Shown one piece after another: positions 17,337 through 26,380 of a stretch of 64,000 nucleotides of DNA. The DNA is taken from NCBI RefSeq assembly GCF_000526795.1, contig NZ_JAGT01000001.1:3392501-3456500 (forward strand), in the 5' to 3' direction. Position numbers and translations under genes: made by a program. Every line of letters starts with the position of its first letter. The first letter of the stretch is position 1. The DNA is from Ruminococcus flavefaciens AE3010 (GTDB taxonomy: Bacteria; Bacillota; Clostridia; Oscillospirales; Ruminococcaceae). Below the pieces are notes generated by a model, which had not been told where the DNA came from, ran no database searches, and was given only the letters and a program-made list of their open reading frames with translations.

Positions 17337-17477
17337 AGTAAACCATATCTCACAAAAGCAGTACAGAATAATTATGAAGTCCTACAAAAATATGGAAAAT
17401 ATAGATAAAAAGCGACTGCCTGATTTGTGCAGCAGGCACAAATTAAAGAAAAAATAAAATTTCAACGCTTTAGGGTA

Positions 17478-17506
17478 TTGCAAAATGCAGAATGTAGTGC
17501 TATAAT
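17478..17506 (+). promoter_or_regulatory. Promoter of gdhA
   Basis: TTGCAA (17478-17483), 17-base spacer, TATAAT (17501-17506). Confidence 0.75.
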
Positions 17507-17515
17507 TAATCGTGA

Positions 17516-18925
<1,410 letters not shown>

Positions 18926-18962
18926 TCTCAGACTGACACAGTTCAAACAGTAAAGTAATACG

Positions 18963-18997
18963 ATCTCCCGTTGACTTATCAGCGGGAGATTTTTTTA
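18963..18997 (+). terminator. gdhA terminator
   Basis: ATCTCCCG / CGGGAGAT arms followed by seven T. Confidence 0.88.
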
Positions 18998-19099
18998 TTG
19001 CCCTGCCGGATTTGTATAATATAATGCACAAATCAGGCTGAGTCAAATTGTTGAAAACATAGAAATATCGTTTTTAGACAATTGTTATTCCGCTATTGC

Positions 19100-19127
19100 T
19101 TGAAATATGTGCAAAATGTGATATAAT
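19100..19127 (+). promoter_or_regulatory. Promoter of cytidylate-kinase-like gene
   Basis: TTGAAA (19100-19105), 16-base spacer, TATAAT (19122-19127). Confidence 0.6.
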
Positions 19128-19187
19128 ATTATTGTGCTTGTTTTATCAAAGTTTAAATAATATTTTATGTATTTGGAGGAAACACCG

Positions 19188-19811
19188 ATGAAAAAAACTA
19201 TCATAACAATTGAACGACAATACGGAAGCGGCGGAAGCGTCATCGGTAATCTTGTTGCTGAAAAGCTTGGTATCAACTGCTATAATCGTCAGATACTGAA
19301 AATGACAGCCGAGAGATGCGGTATTGCCATGAAAAATCTTGAAAGCGCCGAGGAAAACGTTCCTACCAGCTTCCTTTATTCGCTGCTGCTTTCGGCTAAT
19401 CCCGCAAGAACTATGGAGGAGAATCTCCCTCTCTCAGATAAGGTCTTCATCATGGAGAGCCGTATCATAAATGAGATAGCAGACAGTGAAAAGAGCTTCG
19501 TGCTTGTTGGCAGATGCGGCAACTATATCTTAGAGGACAAGGGCTGCTTCAGCGTCTATATCTATGCGGACCACGATTACCGCATCAAGCGAGCCATAAA
19601 GGAATACGGCGTTGAAGAAAACAAGGCTGAGTCTGTACTGAAAAAGGCAGATAAGCGCCGCGAGACTTTTTATAATGTGAATACAGGAAAGGGCTGGCAG
19701 GACAAGGAACAGTATTCCCTTTGCCTTAACAGTGCCGAGCTTGGGGATGAGCTCTGCGCGGATATCATAGTCAAGGCTTATCAGGAGTACAACAGCCGTT
19801 TTGCGGACTGA
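19188..19811 (+). CDS. Cytidylate kinase-like family protein
   Basis: 207 residues. The N-terminus KTIITIERQYGSGGSVIGNLVAEKLG carries a P-loop-like GSGG motif of the cytidylate_kin-2 family; LVGRCGNYIL is also typical, as is the lid region DKRRETFYNVNTGKGW. The housekeeping Cmk is a different protein; substrates of this group are not established. GGAGGAAA 6-8 bases upstream sets the start at 19188, seven codons inside the longest frame. Followed by DUF421/DUF4363 genes in the same direction, but a hairpin separates them. Confidence 0.85.
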   Translation: MKKTIITIERQYGSGGSVIGNLVAEKLGINCYNRQILKMTAERCGIAMKNLESAEENVPTSFLYSLLLSANPARTMEENLPLSDKVFIMESRIINEIADSEKSFVLVGRCGNYILEDKGCFSVYIYADHDYRIKRAIKEYGVEENKAESVLKKADKRRETFYNVNTGKGWQDKEQYSLCLNSAELGDELCADIIVKAYQEYNSRFAD

Positions 19812-19847
19812 CCAATGCTATTGATGAAATAATGTATATAAATGCTC

Positions 19848-19882
19848 CTTTGCGGCACAATAGCTGCAAAGGAGCTGTTTTT
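19848..19882 (+). terminator. Hairpin overlapping DUF421 ribosome site
   Basis: GCTCCTTTGC / GCAAAGGAGC, perfect 10-bp arms, then TGTTTTT. It looks like a terminator for the upstream gene, yet its 3' arm contains the AAAGGAG ribosome site of the DUF421 gene that starts at 19883. Confidence 0.65.
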
Positions 19883-20599
19883 ATGTGTGTTATACTTATA
19901 CGTTCCATTATACTCTACGTTCTGGTCATATTTGCCGTGAGACTTATGGGCAAGCGGCAGCTCGGAGAGCTCCAGCCCTCTGAGCTTGTCATAACCATAC
20001 TTGTCTCAAATATCGCCACTCTGCCGATCGAGGACGTGAATATCCCCGTAATAGTGGGTGTCACGCCCATACTTGCGCTGGTCTGCTTTGAGGTCATGGT
20101 GTCGTGGATAAATCTGCGCTTTCCAAAGCTCAGGCGGCTCATATCGGGAAGTCCCAAGATAATCATACGAAACGGCTGTATAGAGCGTGATATTATGCGG
20201 GAGCTGCGCTTCTCGGTGGACGACCTGCTCATGGCGCTGAGAGGACAGGAGATATTTGACCTGAGCGAGGTGCAGTGCGCTATAGTGGAGACCACGGGCA
20301 GCGTTTCCGTAATGAAGAAGCAGCTGCTGGATAATCCCACAAGGCGCGATTTGAAGCTCTCGGCGGAGTGCAGCGACCCGCCCGTGCTTATAATATCCGA
20401 CGGCAGGTTCATTCCGCAGGCTATGGAGTCCTTGAAGCTCAGCAGGAGCTGTGTGGAGACAGTGCTGAAAGGCTGCGGTATTGCGGCAGATGACGTGTTC
20501 ATTATGACTGCCGACAGCAGCGGGAGCTGCTATATAGCCGATAAGCAGGGAACACCGCCGAAAATACTGACTATAGGTGATAAAAATGACAAGAGTTAA
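19883..20599 (+). CDS. DUF421 membrane protein (YetF family)
   Basis: 238 residues. Three N-terminal membrane segments include VRLMGKRQLGELQPSELVITILVSN, the hallmark of DUF421. The cytoplasmic C-terminal domain has SGSPKIIIRNGCIERDIMRELRFSVDDL and LRGQEIFDLSEVQCAIVETTGSVSV. YetF-family proteins occur near sporulation and stress genes in Bacillus; the molecular function is unknown. The start at 19883 follows AAAGGAG by 8 bases. It overlaps the DUF4363 gene, a pairing commonly seen. Confidence 0.88.
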   Translation: MCVILIRSIILYVLVIFAVRLMGKRQLGELQPSELVITILVSNIATLPIEDVNIPVIVGVTPILALVCFEVMVSWINLRFPKLRRLISGSPKIIIRNGCIERDIMRELRFSVDDLLMALRGQEIFDLSEVQCAIVETTGSVSVMKKQLLDNPTRRDLKLSAECSDPPVLIISDGRFIPQAMESLKLSRSCVETVLKGCGIAADDVFIMTADSSGSCYIADKQGTPPKILTIGDKNDKS

Positions 20600-20963
20600 G
20601 ATAAGCGCAGCCATTCTGCTGCTGCTTATAGGGATAAGCATATTTTCAAGCTTTTGGGTGAACCGCCGCTGTAACGCCATGCTTTCAGAGGTAGACCTGA
20701 TACATGAGCTTGCGGAAATGGGCGATACCGAGAGCGTTACCCATATGGCTCGGGAGCTTAACGCTGACTGGGAGAGCTTCCGTGAGGGAGCCTCCGTGCT
20801 GCTGAAATACGACAGGCTCATTGAGATAGACCGCCTGTGCTCGCGGATAGTTCACCTTGCGGAGAACGAGGAGGACGAAATGGCGGCGGAGCTTGCAGAG
20901 CTCCGCGATATGCTTGAAATGCTGAAAAGCGGCGAAACGCCGCTTCTTACAAGTGTGTTCTGA
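20586..20963 (+). CDS. DUF4363 family protein
   Basis: 125 residues. One N-terminal membrane span (about 7-23), then a helical charged domain (MLSEVDLIHELAEMGDTES, ENEEDEMAAELAELRDMLEML). The family usually accompanies DUF421 proteins, as here, where its start lies inside the end of the DUF421 gene (14-base overlap), implying translational coupling. A GTG three codons upstream is a possible alternative start. Function unknown. Confidence 0.8.
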   Translation: MTRVKISAAILLLLIGISIFSSFWVNRRCNAMLSEVDLIHELAEMGDTESVTHMARELNADWESFREGASVLLKYDRLIEIDRLCSRIVHLAENEEDEMAAELAELRDMLEMLKSGETPLLTSVF

Positions 20964-20996
20964 GTTGAGAGTTGTGGTGTCGTCTGCAGTGACAAT

Positions 20997-21029
20997 AAAA
21001 AGGGACAGAACGCAGTGTATCTGTCCCTT
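20997..21029 (-). terminator. Terminator of prfB operon
   Basis: AGGGACAGA / TCTGTCCCT arms with a T-run on the minus strand, just after the stop at 21036. Confidence 0.85.
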
Positions 21030-21035
21030 AAATAT

Positions 21036-21551
21036 TTATACCGATAAAATACAGAATCCATATGGACTCTCTTTGTAGTCAAGAGTGGCGGTCTGGTCGA
21101 TACTATGTGTTTTGTGGGAGGCAGGAGCGTAGCCGTTTTCGCTCAGGTATGTGCAGGTGCCTGTGCAGGTCACCACATTCTTTGATGTAAGAACATTGAA
21201 GTTCAGGTCAAAATCGGCGCAGTTCCAGCAATTCGCCTGATAGACATAGAAACGTACTTCTGTATCTTCGTATTGGAGCGTGTAGTTGTATCCGCCGTAC
21301 TTGCCTGCGCGGCTTTTTATACTGTTCCCTTTCACACGAACATGTTCGGATTCCTGACTGTGTTCGCAGATGATCTCACAGTCTGAGAGGGGCACGTCCC
21401 TGCCGTCTATAATAAGCGTTATGTTTCCCTTTATACGGCTGAACGGATAGACGTAGCCATAGAAGACCGATGGCAGAAAGAAATATGTGGAGCAGGCCAA
21501 AGCGACTGCGATGACTGCAATAACGGAAAAGACCTTCAGAAACTTTTTCAT
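21036..21551 (-). CDS. Membrane-anchored exported protein, function unknown
   Basis: 171 residues. N-terminal hydrophobic segment at about 8-30 (signal anchor), then an exported domain with seven cysteines (CEIICEHS, NCWNCADFDLN, VVTCTGTC) that could form disulfides. YTLQYEDTEVRFYVYQ suggests a beta-sandwich. I recognise no family. It lies 35 bases after prfB and ends at the terminator, so it is probably co-transcribed with prfB. Confidence 0.75.
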   Translation of the reverse strand: MKKFLKVFSVIAVIAVALACSTYFFLPSVFYGYVYPFSRIKGNITLIIDGRDVPLSDCEIICEHSQESEHVRVKGNSIKSRAGKYGGYNYTLQYEDTEVRFYVYQANCWNCADFDLNFNVLTSKNVVTCTGTCTYLSENGYAPASHKTHSIDQTATLDYKESPYGFCILSV

Positions 21552-21586
21552 ATATATCCCCTAAAAGTATCAGCAAAGCCGTCAGC

Positions 21587-22705
21587 TTACTTTTCCAGTG
21601 TTCCGTGTGAGAGCGACTTCAGGTATGCATTTATGAAGCCGTCTATGTCACCGTCCATAACAGCCTGTATATTGCCGTTTTCAAAGCCTGTACGTGTGTC
21701 CTTAACGAGAGTATAGGGCATGAATACATAAGAACGTATCTGTGAGCCCCATGCGATCTGGTTCTGAACGCCCTTGATATCCTCGATCTTTTCAAGGTGC
21801 TCGCGCTCCTTGATCTCAATGAGCTTTGAACGGAGCATCTTCATGGCGTAGTCCTTGTTCTGGTACTGGCTTCGCTGAGTCTGACAGGAAACAACGATAC
21901 CTGTGGGCTTATGGATAAGACGTACAGCGGAGCTGGTCTTGTTTACCTTCTGACCGCCTGCACCGCTTGAACGGTAAACTTCCATTTCGATGTCCTCGGG
22001 ACGGATATCAACTTCGATAGAGTCGTCAAGTTCGGGCATAACTTCAAGAGCTGCAAATGATGTGTGTCTGCGTCCCTGTGCGTCAAATGGAGATACGCGG
22101 ACAAGTCTGTGAACGCCTGACTCGGACTTCATATAGCCGTATGCGTTTTCGCCCTCAATGAGGATAGAAGCGGACTTCATGCCTGCTTCATCGCCGTCAA
22201 GGTAGTCAAGGAGCTCCACCTTGAACTCGTGGCGCTCAGCCCAGCGGTTGTACATACGGTAGAGCATCTCTGCCCAGTCCTGAGCCTCTGTGCCGCCTGC
22301 ACCTGCGTGGAATGTGAGGATAGCGTTTGAGTTGTCGTACTCGCCTGTAAGGAGAGTAGCCAGCTTTTCGTCCTCAAGCTTGGTCTTGAAAGCGTCGGAC
22401 TCCTTTTTTATCTCCTCGATGTCGCTCTCGTCGTCAGCCTCGATAGAGAGCTCGATAAGAGTGATGATATCCTCGAGGTTTGCATTGAGCTTGTTGTAGT
22501 GTTCGATCTTTCTTTCAAGAGCCTTCTGCTCTTTCAGGACCTTCTGTGAGTTTTCAAGGTCGTCCCAGAAGCCCTCCTTTGCAGTTTCCTCGCCAAGCTC
22601 CTCAACGCGCTTTTTGGCGTTTTCTATATTCAGAACGTCTGCAAGCTCCGCCATTTCCTTGCGGTAGCCTGTCATTTCGACTCTGAGTTCGTCAAGTATT
22701 ATCAT
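21587..22705 (-). CDS. prfB: Peptide chain release factor 2
   Basis: 372 residues. SPF stop-recognition tripeptide in VRVSPFDAQGRRHTSFAALE (RF2, reads UGA/UAA) and catalytic GGQ in SSGAGGQKVNKTSSAVRLI. The frame is continuous from the ATG at 22705; the programmed +1 frameshift (CUU UGA) found near codon 25 of most bacterial prfB genes is absent. The start was set by AAAGGATTTGAAACT upstream; the longest frame adds 10 residues. Confidence 0.95.
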   Translation of the reverse strand: MIILDELRVEMTGYRKEMAELADVLNIENAKKRVEELGEETAKEGFWDDLENSQKVLKEQKALERKIEHYNKLNANLEDIITLIELSIEADDESDIEEIKKESDAFKTKLEDEKLATLLTGEYDNSNAILTFHAGAGGTEAQDWAEMLYRMYNRWAERHEFKVELLDYLDGDEAGMKSASILIEGENAYGYMKSESGVHRLVRVSPFDAQGRRHTSFAALEVMPELDDSIEVDIRPEDIEMEVYRSSGAGGQKVNKTSSAVRLIHKPTGIVVSCQTQRSQYQNKDYAMKMLRSKLIEIKEREHLEKIEDIKGVQNQIAWGSQIRSYVFMPYTLVKDTRTGFENGNIQAVMDGDIDGFINAYLKSLSHGTLEK

Positions 22706-22737
22706 AGTTTCAAATCCTTTCAAACATAGATACATAC

Positions 22738-22766
22738 ATTATATCATAGTTTGGGACGAAACGCAA
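22738..22766 (-). promoter_or_regulatory. Promoter of prfB
   Basis: TTGCGT (22761-22766), 17-base spacer, TATAAT (22738-22743), minus strand. Confidence 0.7.
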
Positions 22767-22809
22767 GGGGAAATTCGATTTTTTTTACGGGCATTTTTAA
22801 GCCTTTAGC

Positions 22810-22936
22810 AGTTAAGAACTAAGAGCTAAGAACTAAGTAGGGGCGGATCTATCCGCCCGCGCTGATCTCATTGTGGCTTGCGGGCTGCCAAAGGCAGCCC
22901 CTACAAGCTAACGGCTAAAGGCTCATGGCTAAAGGT
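22810..22936. repeat. Intergenic palindromic repeat cluster 4
   Basis: Tandem aagaactaagagctaagaac tract, TAGGGGCGGATCTATCCGCCCG, then GGGCTGCCAAAGGCAGCCCCTACA and gctaacggctaaagg. Confidence 0.75.
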
Positions 22937-22946
22937 TTTTGGGGGC

Positions 22947-22975
22947 TTGACAAATGCGGATTTATCATGTATAAT
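22947..22975 (+). promoter_or_regulatory. Promoter of valS T-box transcript
   Basis: TTGACA (22947-22952), 17-base spacer, TATAAT (22970-22975), both consensus. Confidence 0.85.
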
Positions 22976-22982
22976 AATAAAG

Positions 22983-23246
22983 TATCAAAGGCGATGATGA
23001 AGAGGAGTACTCAGGATCCCCGATTTTCAGAGAGCTGCCGCACGGTGAAAGGCAGTATGACGGACCTGCGGAAGTAGCTTCGGAGCTTCGCGTGCCAACG
23101 GCTTAGGCTCAGTAGTATGCGGCGTGTTCCTCACGTTACAGGGGAGGAGGTTTTGTGACCTCGCAGAGTGCGGGAGAAAGCTCCCGAATTCAGGTGGTAA
23201 CACGGACATTAGTTCGCCCTGAGCCGAATAGACGGCTTTGGCGGAC
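22983..23246 (+). promoter_or_regulatory. T-box riboswitch, Val specifier, upstream of valS
   Basis: Stem I has AGAGAGCTGCC/GGCAG; the upper stem CAGGATCC/GGACCTG is followed by CGGAA and then GTA (23074-23076), a Val codon in the specifier position. T-box bulge CAGGTGGTAACACGG lies at 23191-23205. The terminator pairs AGTTCGCC with GGCGGACT around an inner AGCCG/CGGCT stem, then T6 (about 23211-23246). Uncharged tRNA-Val should stabilise the antiterminator and turn on valS. Confidence 0.9.
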
Positions 23247-23257
23247 TTTTTTATTTA

Positions 23258-23382
23258 TTGTAAGTTGAGAGTTCAGAGTTGAGAATTGAGAGTTATGGTA
23301 CCGTCAAAGACGGAGTATTTAAATAGATCTGCGTAAGCAGATACAATAACTTTCAACTCTCCACTTTCAACTCTCAACTCAT
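23258..23382 (+). repeat. Inverted low-complexity repeat between T-box and valS
   Basis: AAGTTGAGAGTTCAGAGTTG... at the left and ...CAACTCTCCACTTTCAACTC at the right form long imperfect arms about 30 bases each. Similar gttgagagtt tracts occur in cluster 11. It lies within the valS leader, past the terminator. Confidence 0.6.
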
Positions 23383-23419
23383 GATCGAAAAAATGATTTC
23401 TAAAGGAGAATTGATCACG

Positions 23420-26041
23420 ATGGCAAAGGAACTTGCAAAGGCTTACGATCCAAAGGACTTCGAGGACCGTATCTATGCCGCATGGAACGACAAGGGCTGC
23501 TTCCGTGCAGAGGCTGACCCGAAGAAAACGCCCTACACTATAGTTATCCCACCTCCGAACATCACAGGACAGCTCCACATGGGACACGCCCTCGATGAGA
23601 CATTACAGGATATCCTTATCCGCTGGAAGCGTATGAGCGGCTACAGCGCACTGTGGCTCCCGGGTACAGACCACGCAGCTATCGCAACTGAGGCTAAGAT
23701 AGTTGAGGCTATGCGCAAGGAAGGCGTTACCAAGGAAGACCTGGGCAGAGAGGGCTTCATGAAGCGTGCATGGGAGTGGAAAAAGCAGTACGGCGGACGT
23801 ATCGTTGAGCAGCTGAAAAAGCTGGGCTCTTCCTGCGACTGGTCACGCGAGCGCTTTACTATGGACGAGGGCTGCTCAAAGGCTGTAAAGGAAGTATTTA
23901 TAAAGTACTACGAAAAAGGCCTTATCTACAGAGGCGAGCGTATAATCAACTGGTGCCCCAAGTGCCGCACCTCACTTTCAGACGCTGAGGTAACTTATGA
24001 GGATCAGGCAGGTCATTTCTGGCACCTTCGCTATAAGATAAAGGACAGTGACGGCTATCTTGAGCTTGCTACCACACGTCCAGAGACACTTCTCGGCGAT
24101 ACAGCTGTTGCAGTAAATCCAAAGGACGAGCGCTACACAGACCTTGTTGGCAAGACAGTAATACTTCCGCTCGTTCACAGAGAGATACCGATAGTTGCTG
24201 ACGATTACGTTGAAATGGACTTCGGTACAGGCGTAGTTAAGATCACTCCTGCGCACGACCCTAACGACTTCGAGGTAGGTCTCCGCCATAATCTTCCCGT
24301 TATCAATGTAATGAACGACGACGCCACTATCGTTGACGATTACCCTGCATACGCAGGCATGGACCGCTACGAGGCTCGCAAGAAGATAGTTGAAGACCTT
24401 GAAGCTGAGGGCGCTCTCGTTAAGATAGAGGACTACAGCCATAACGTAGGTACCTGCTACCGCTGCGGCACTACAGTTGAGCCAAAGGTATCAACACAGT
24501 GGTTCGTTAAGATGAAGCCCCTTGCAGAGCCTGCAATTGCTGCTGTTAAGAACGGCGATACAAAGTTCGTACCCGAGCGTTTCGACAAGATATACTTCCA
24601 CTGGCTTGAAAACATCAAGGACTGGTGCATCTCCCGTCAGATCTGGTGGGGACATCAGATACCTGCATTCTACTGCGACGCCTGCGGCGAAATGGTGGTA
24701 ACCAAGGAGAGCAGCGCAGTTTGTCCTAAGTGCGGCAAGCCCATGAGACAGGACCCCGATACTCTCGATACATGGTTCAGCTCTGCACTCTGGCCTTTCT
24801 CAACACTGGGCTGGCCTGAGAACACAGAGGACTTAAAGTACTTCTACCCCACAAATACCCTTGTAACAGGCTATGATATCATCTTCTTCTGGGTAATCAG
24901 AATGATGTTCAGCGGTCTGGAGAACATGGGCAAGGTACCTTTCGATACAGTTCTTATCCACGGACTTGTACGTGACGCACAGGGACGCAAGATGTCCAAG
25001 TCTCTGGGCAACGGCATCGACCCCCTTGAAGTCATCAACGAGTACGGCGCTGACGCTCTCCGCTTCATGCTTGCTACAGGTAACTCACCCGGAAACGATA
25101 TGCGTTATATCGACGACAAGGTAAAGGCTGCCCGTAACTTCGCAAACAAGCTCTGGAACGCTTCACGTTTCATCATGATGAATCTCCCCGAGGGCTTTGA
25201 GTTCAAAGGACTTCCCACAGAGCTTGAATTAGAGGACAAGTGGCTGGTAAACAAGTTCAATCAGCTTGCTAAGGAAGTTGGCGAGAATCTGGACAAGTAC
25301 GAGCTTGGCGTTGCTTCACAGAAGATATACGACTTTATCTGGGACGTATTCTGCGACTGGTATATCGAGCTCACAAAGCCCCGTATACAGGCAGGCGGCG
25401 AAACAATGGCAAAGGCTCAGGCAGTTCTTGTATGGGCTATGCAGGGCATGCTGAAGCTCCTCCACCCATTCATGCCGTTCATCACTGAGGAGATATGGCA
25501 GGTACTCAATAACGAGAAGTCCATGATCATCCTTGAGACTTATCCCACATACGACGCTTCTATCGACTTCACAGCCGAGGAGAAGGCATTCGAGAAGATA
25601 ATCTCAGCTATCAAGGCTGTAAGAAATACACGTACAGAAATGAACGTACCTCCGTCGGTAAAGGCTAAGCTCTTTATCGAGACAGCCGACAAGGAGCTCT
25701 TCAATTCCTGCGCAGTATTCTTTGAGAAGCTTGCTTCCGCTTCCGCAGTTGAGACAGGGGACAAGTTCGATATCCCCGATTCTGCCAATGCAGTTACAGA
25801 TTCCGCACGTATCTTCATTCCTATGGACGAGCTTGTTGACAAGGAAAAGGAGATAGCACGTCTCGAAAAGGAAAAAGCAAAGGTTCAGAAGGATATAGAC
25901 TTCCTCAGCGGAAAGCTTAATAATCAGGGCTTTATCGCAAAGGCTCCAGCACAGCTCATAGATGCTGAAAAGGCAAAGCTTGCAAAGGCTGAGGAGAAAA
26001 TGGCAAAAATAGAGCAGTCTATCGCAGCATTCAGAAAGTAA
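23420..26041 (+). CDS. valS: Valyl-tRNA synthetase
   Basis: 873 residues. Class I motifs HMGH (PPPNITGQLHMGHALDE) and KMSKS (GRKMSKSLGNGIDPLEV); a zinc-knuckle CDACGEMVV...CPKCGKPM in the CP region; editing domain around TTRPETLLGDTAVAVNP; C-terminal coiled coil (about 805-873, EKEIARLEKEKAKVQKDID). The start at 23420 follows AAAGGAG at 23402-23408; a TTG at 23411 is possible but too close. Expression is controlled by the upstream Val T-box. Confidence 0.96.
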   Translation: MAKELAKAYDPKDFEDRIYAAWNDKGCFRAEADPKKTPYTIVIPPPNITGQLHMGHALDETLQDILIRWKRMSGYSALWLPGTDHAAIATEAKIVEAMRKEGVTKEDLGREGFMKRAWEWKKQYGGRIVEQLKKLGSSCDWSRERFTMDEGCSKAVKEVFIKYYEKGLIYRGERIINWCPKCRTSLSDAEVTYEDQAGHFWHLRYKIKDSDGYLELATTRPETLLGDTAVAVNPKDERYTDLVGKTVILPLVHREIPIVADDYVEMDFGTGVVKITPAHDPNDFEVGLRHNLPVINVMNDDATIVDDYPAYAGMDRYEARKKIVEDLEAEGALVKIEDYSHNVGTCYRCGTTVEPKVSTQWFVKMKPLAEPAIAAVKNGDTKFVPERFDKIYFHWLENIKDWCISRQIWWGHQIPAFYCDACGEMVVTKESSAVCPKCGKPMRQDPDTLDTWFSSALWPFSTLGWPENTEDLKYFYPTNTLVTGYDIIFFWVIRMMFSGLENMGKVPFDTVLIHGLVRDAQGRKMSKSLGNGIDPLEVINEYGADALRFMLATGNSPGNDMRYIDDKVKAARNFANKLWNASRFIMMNLPEGFEFKGLPTELELEDKWLVNKFNQLAKEVGENLDKYELGVASQKIYDFIWDVFCDWYIELTKPRIQAGGETMAKAQAVLVWAMQGMLKLLHPFMPFITEEIWQVLNNEKSMIILETYPTYDASIDFTAEEKAFEKIISAIKAVRNTRTEMNVPPSVKAKLFIETADKELFNSCAVFFEKLASASAVETGDKFDIPDSANAVTDSARIFIPMDELVDKEKEIARLEKEKAKVQKDIDFLSGKLNNQGFIAKAPAQLIDAEKAKLAKAEEKMAKIEQSIAAFRK

Positions 26042-26045
26042 TTTT

Positions 26046-26077
26046 AAGGGCGCACATTGTGCGCCCTCATTTTTTGT
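26046..26077 (+). terminator. valS terminator (repeat-like palindrome)
   Basis: GGGCGCACATTGTGCGCCC followed by a T-rich tract, 5 bases after the valS stop. The same palindrome recurs at about 42450, so a repeat module seems to serve as terminator. Confidence 0.75.
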
Positions 26078-26281
26078 AGGGGACGGCGTCCTCGACGTCC
26101 CGCCAATTACGCAATAAATAAAATGAATACATTGTAGGGGCAGCGTTCCGCCGCCCGCAGGTAACGATGCAAATATGATGAATCCATGTGTAGGGACGCG
26201 CATTGCGCGTCCGCAAACACAAATGTCAATTACAACAGGGACGACCAATGGTCGTCCCTGCAATTCTATTTTCTACTCACT
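26076..26281. repeat. Intergenic palindromic repeat cluster 5
   Basis: Modules GTAGGGGACGGCGTCC, TTGTAGGGGCAGCGTTCCGCC, TGTAGGGACGCGCATTGCGCGTCC and GGGACGACCAATGGTCGTCCC, ending in a ttttctactcac tract. Confidence 0.75.
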
Positions 26282-26297
26282 AATATGACAAAACAGC

Positions 26298-26324
26298 AAA
26301 GCTCCCCATATCGGGGAGCTTTTT
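26298..26324 (-). terminator. htrA terminator
   Basis: AAAGCTCCCC / GGGGAGCTTT arms; A/T runs on both sides. Confidence 0.85.
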
Positions 26325-26380
26325 GCCGTTATTATTTTATATGAAGGAGTAATGAAAGTGATTTTTGTTGTTGAGCTGGC

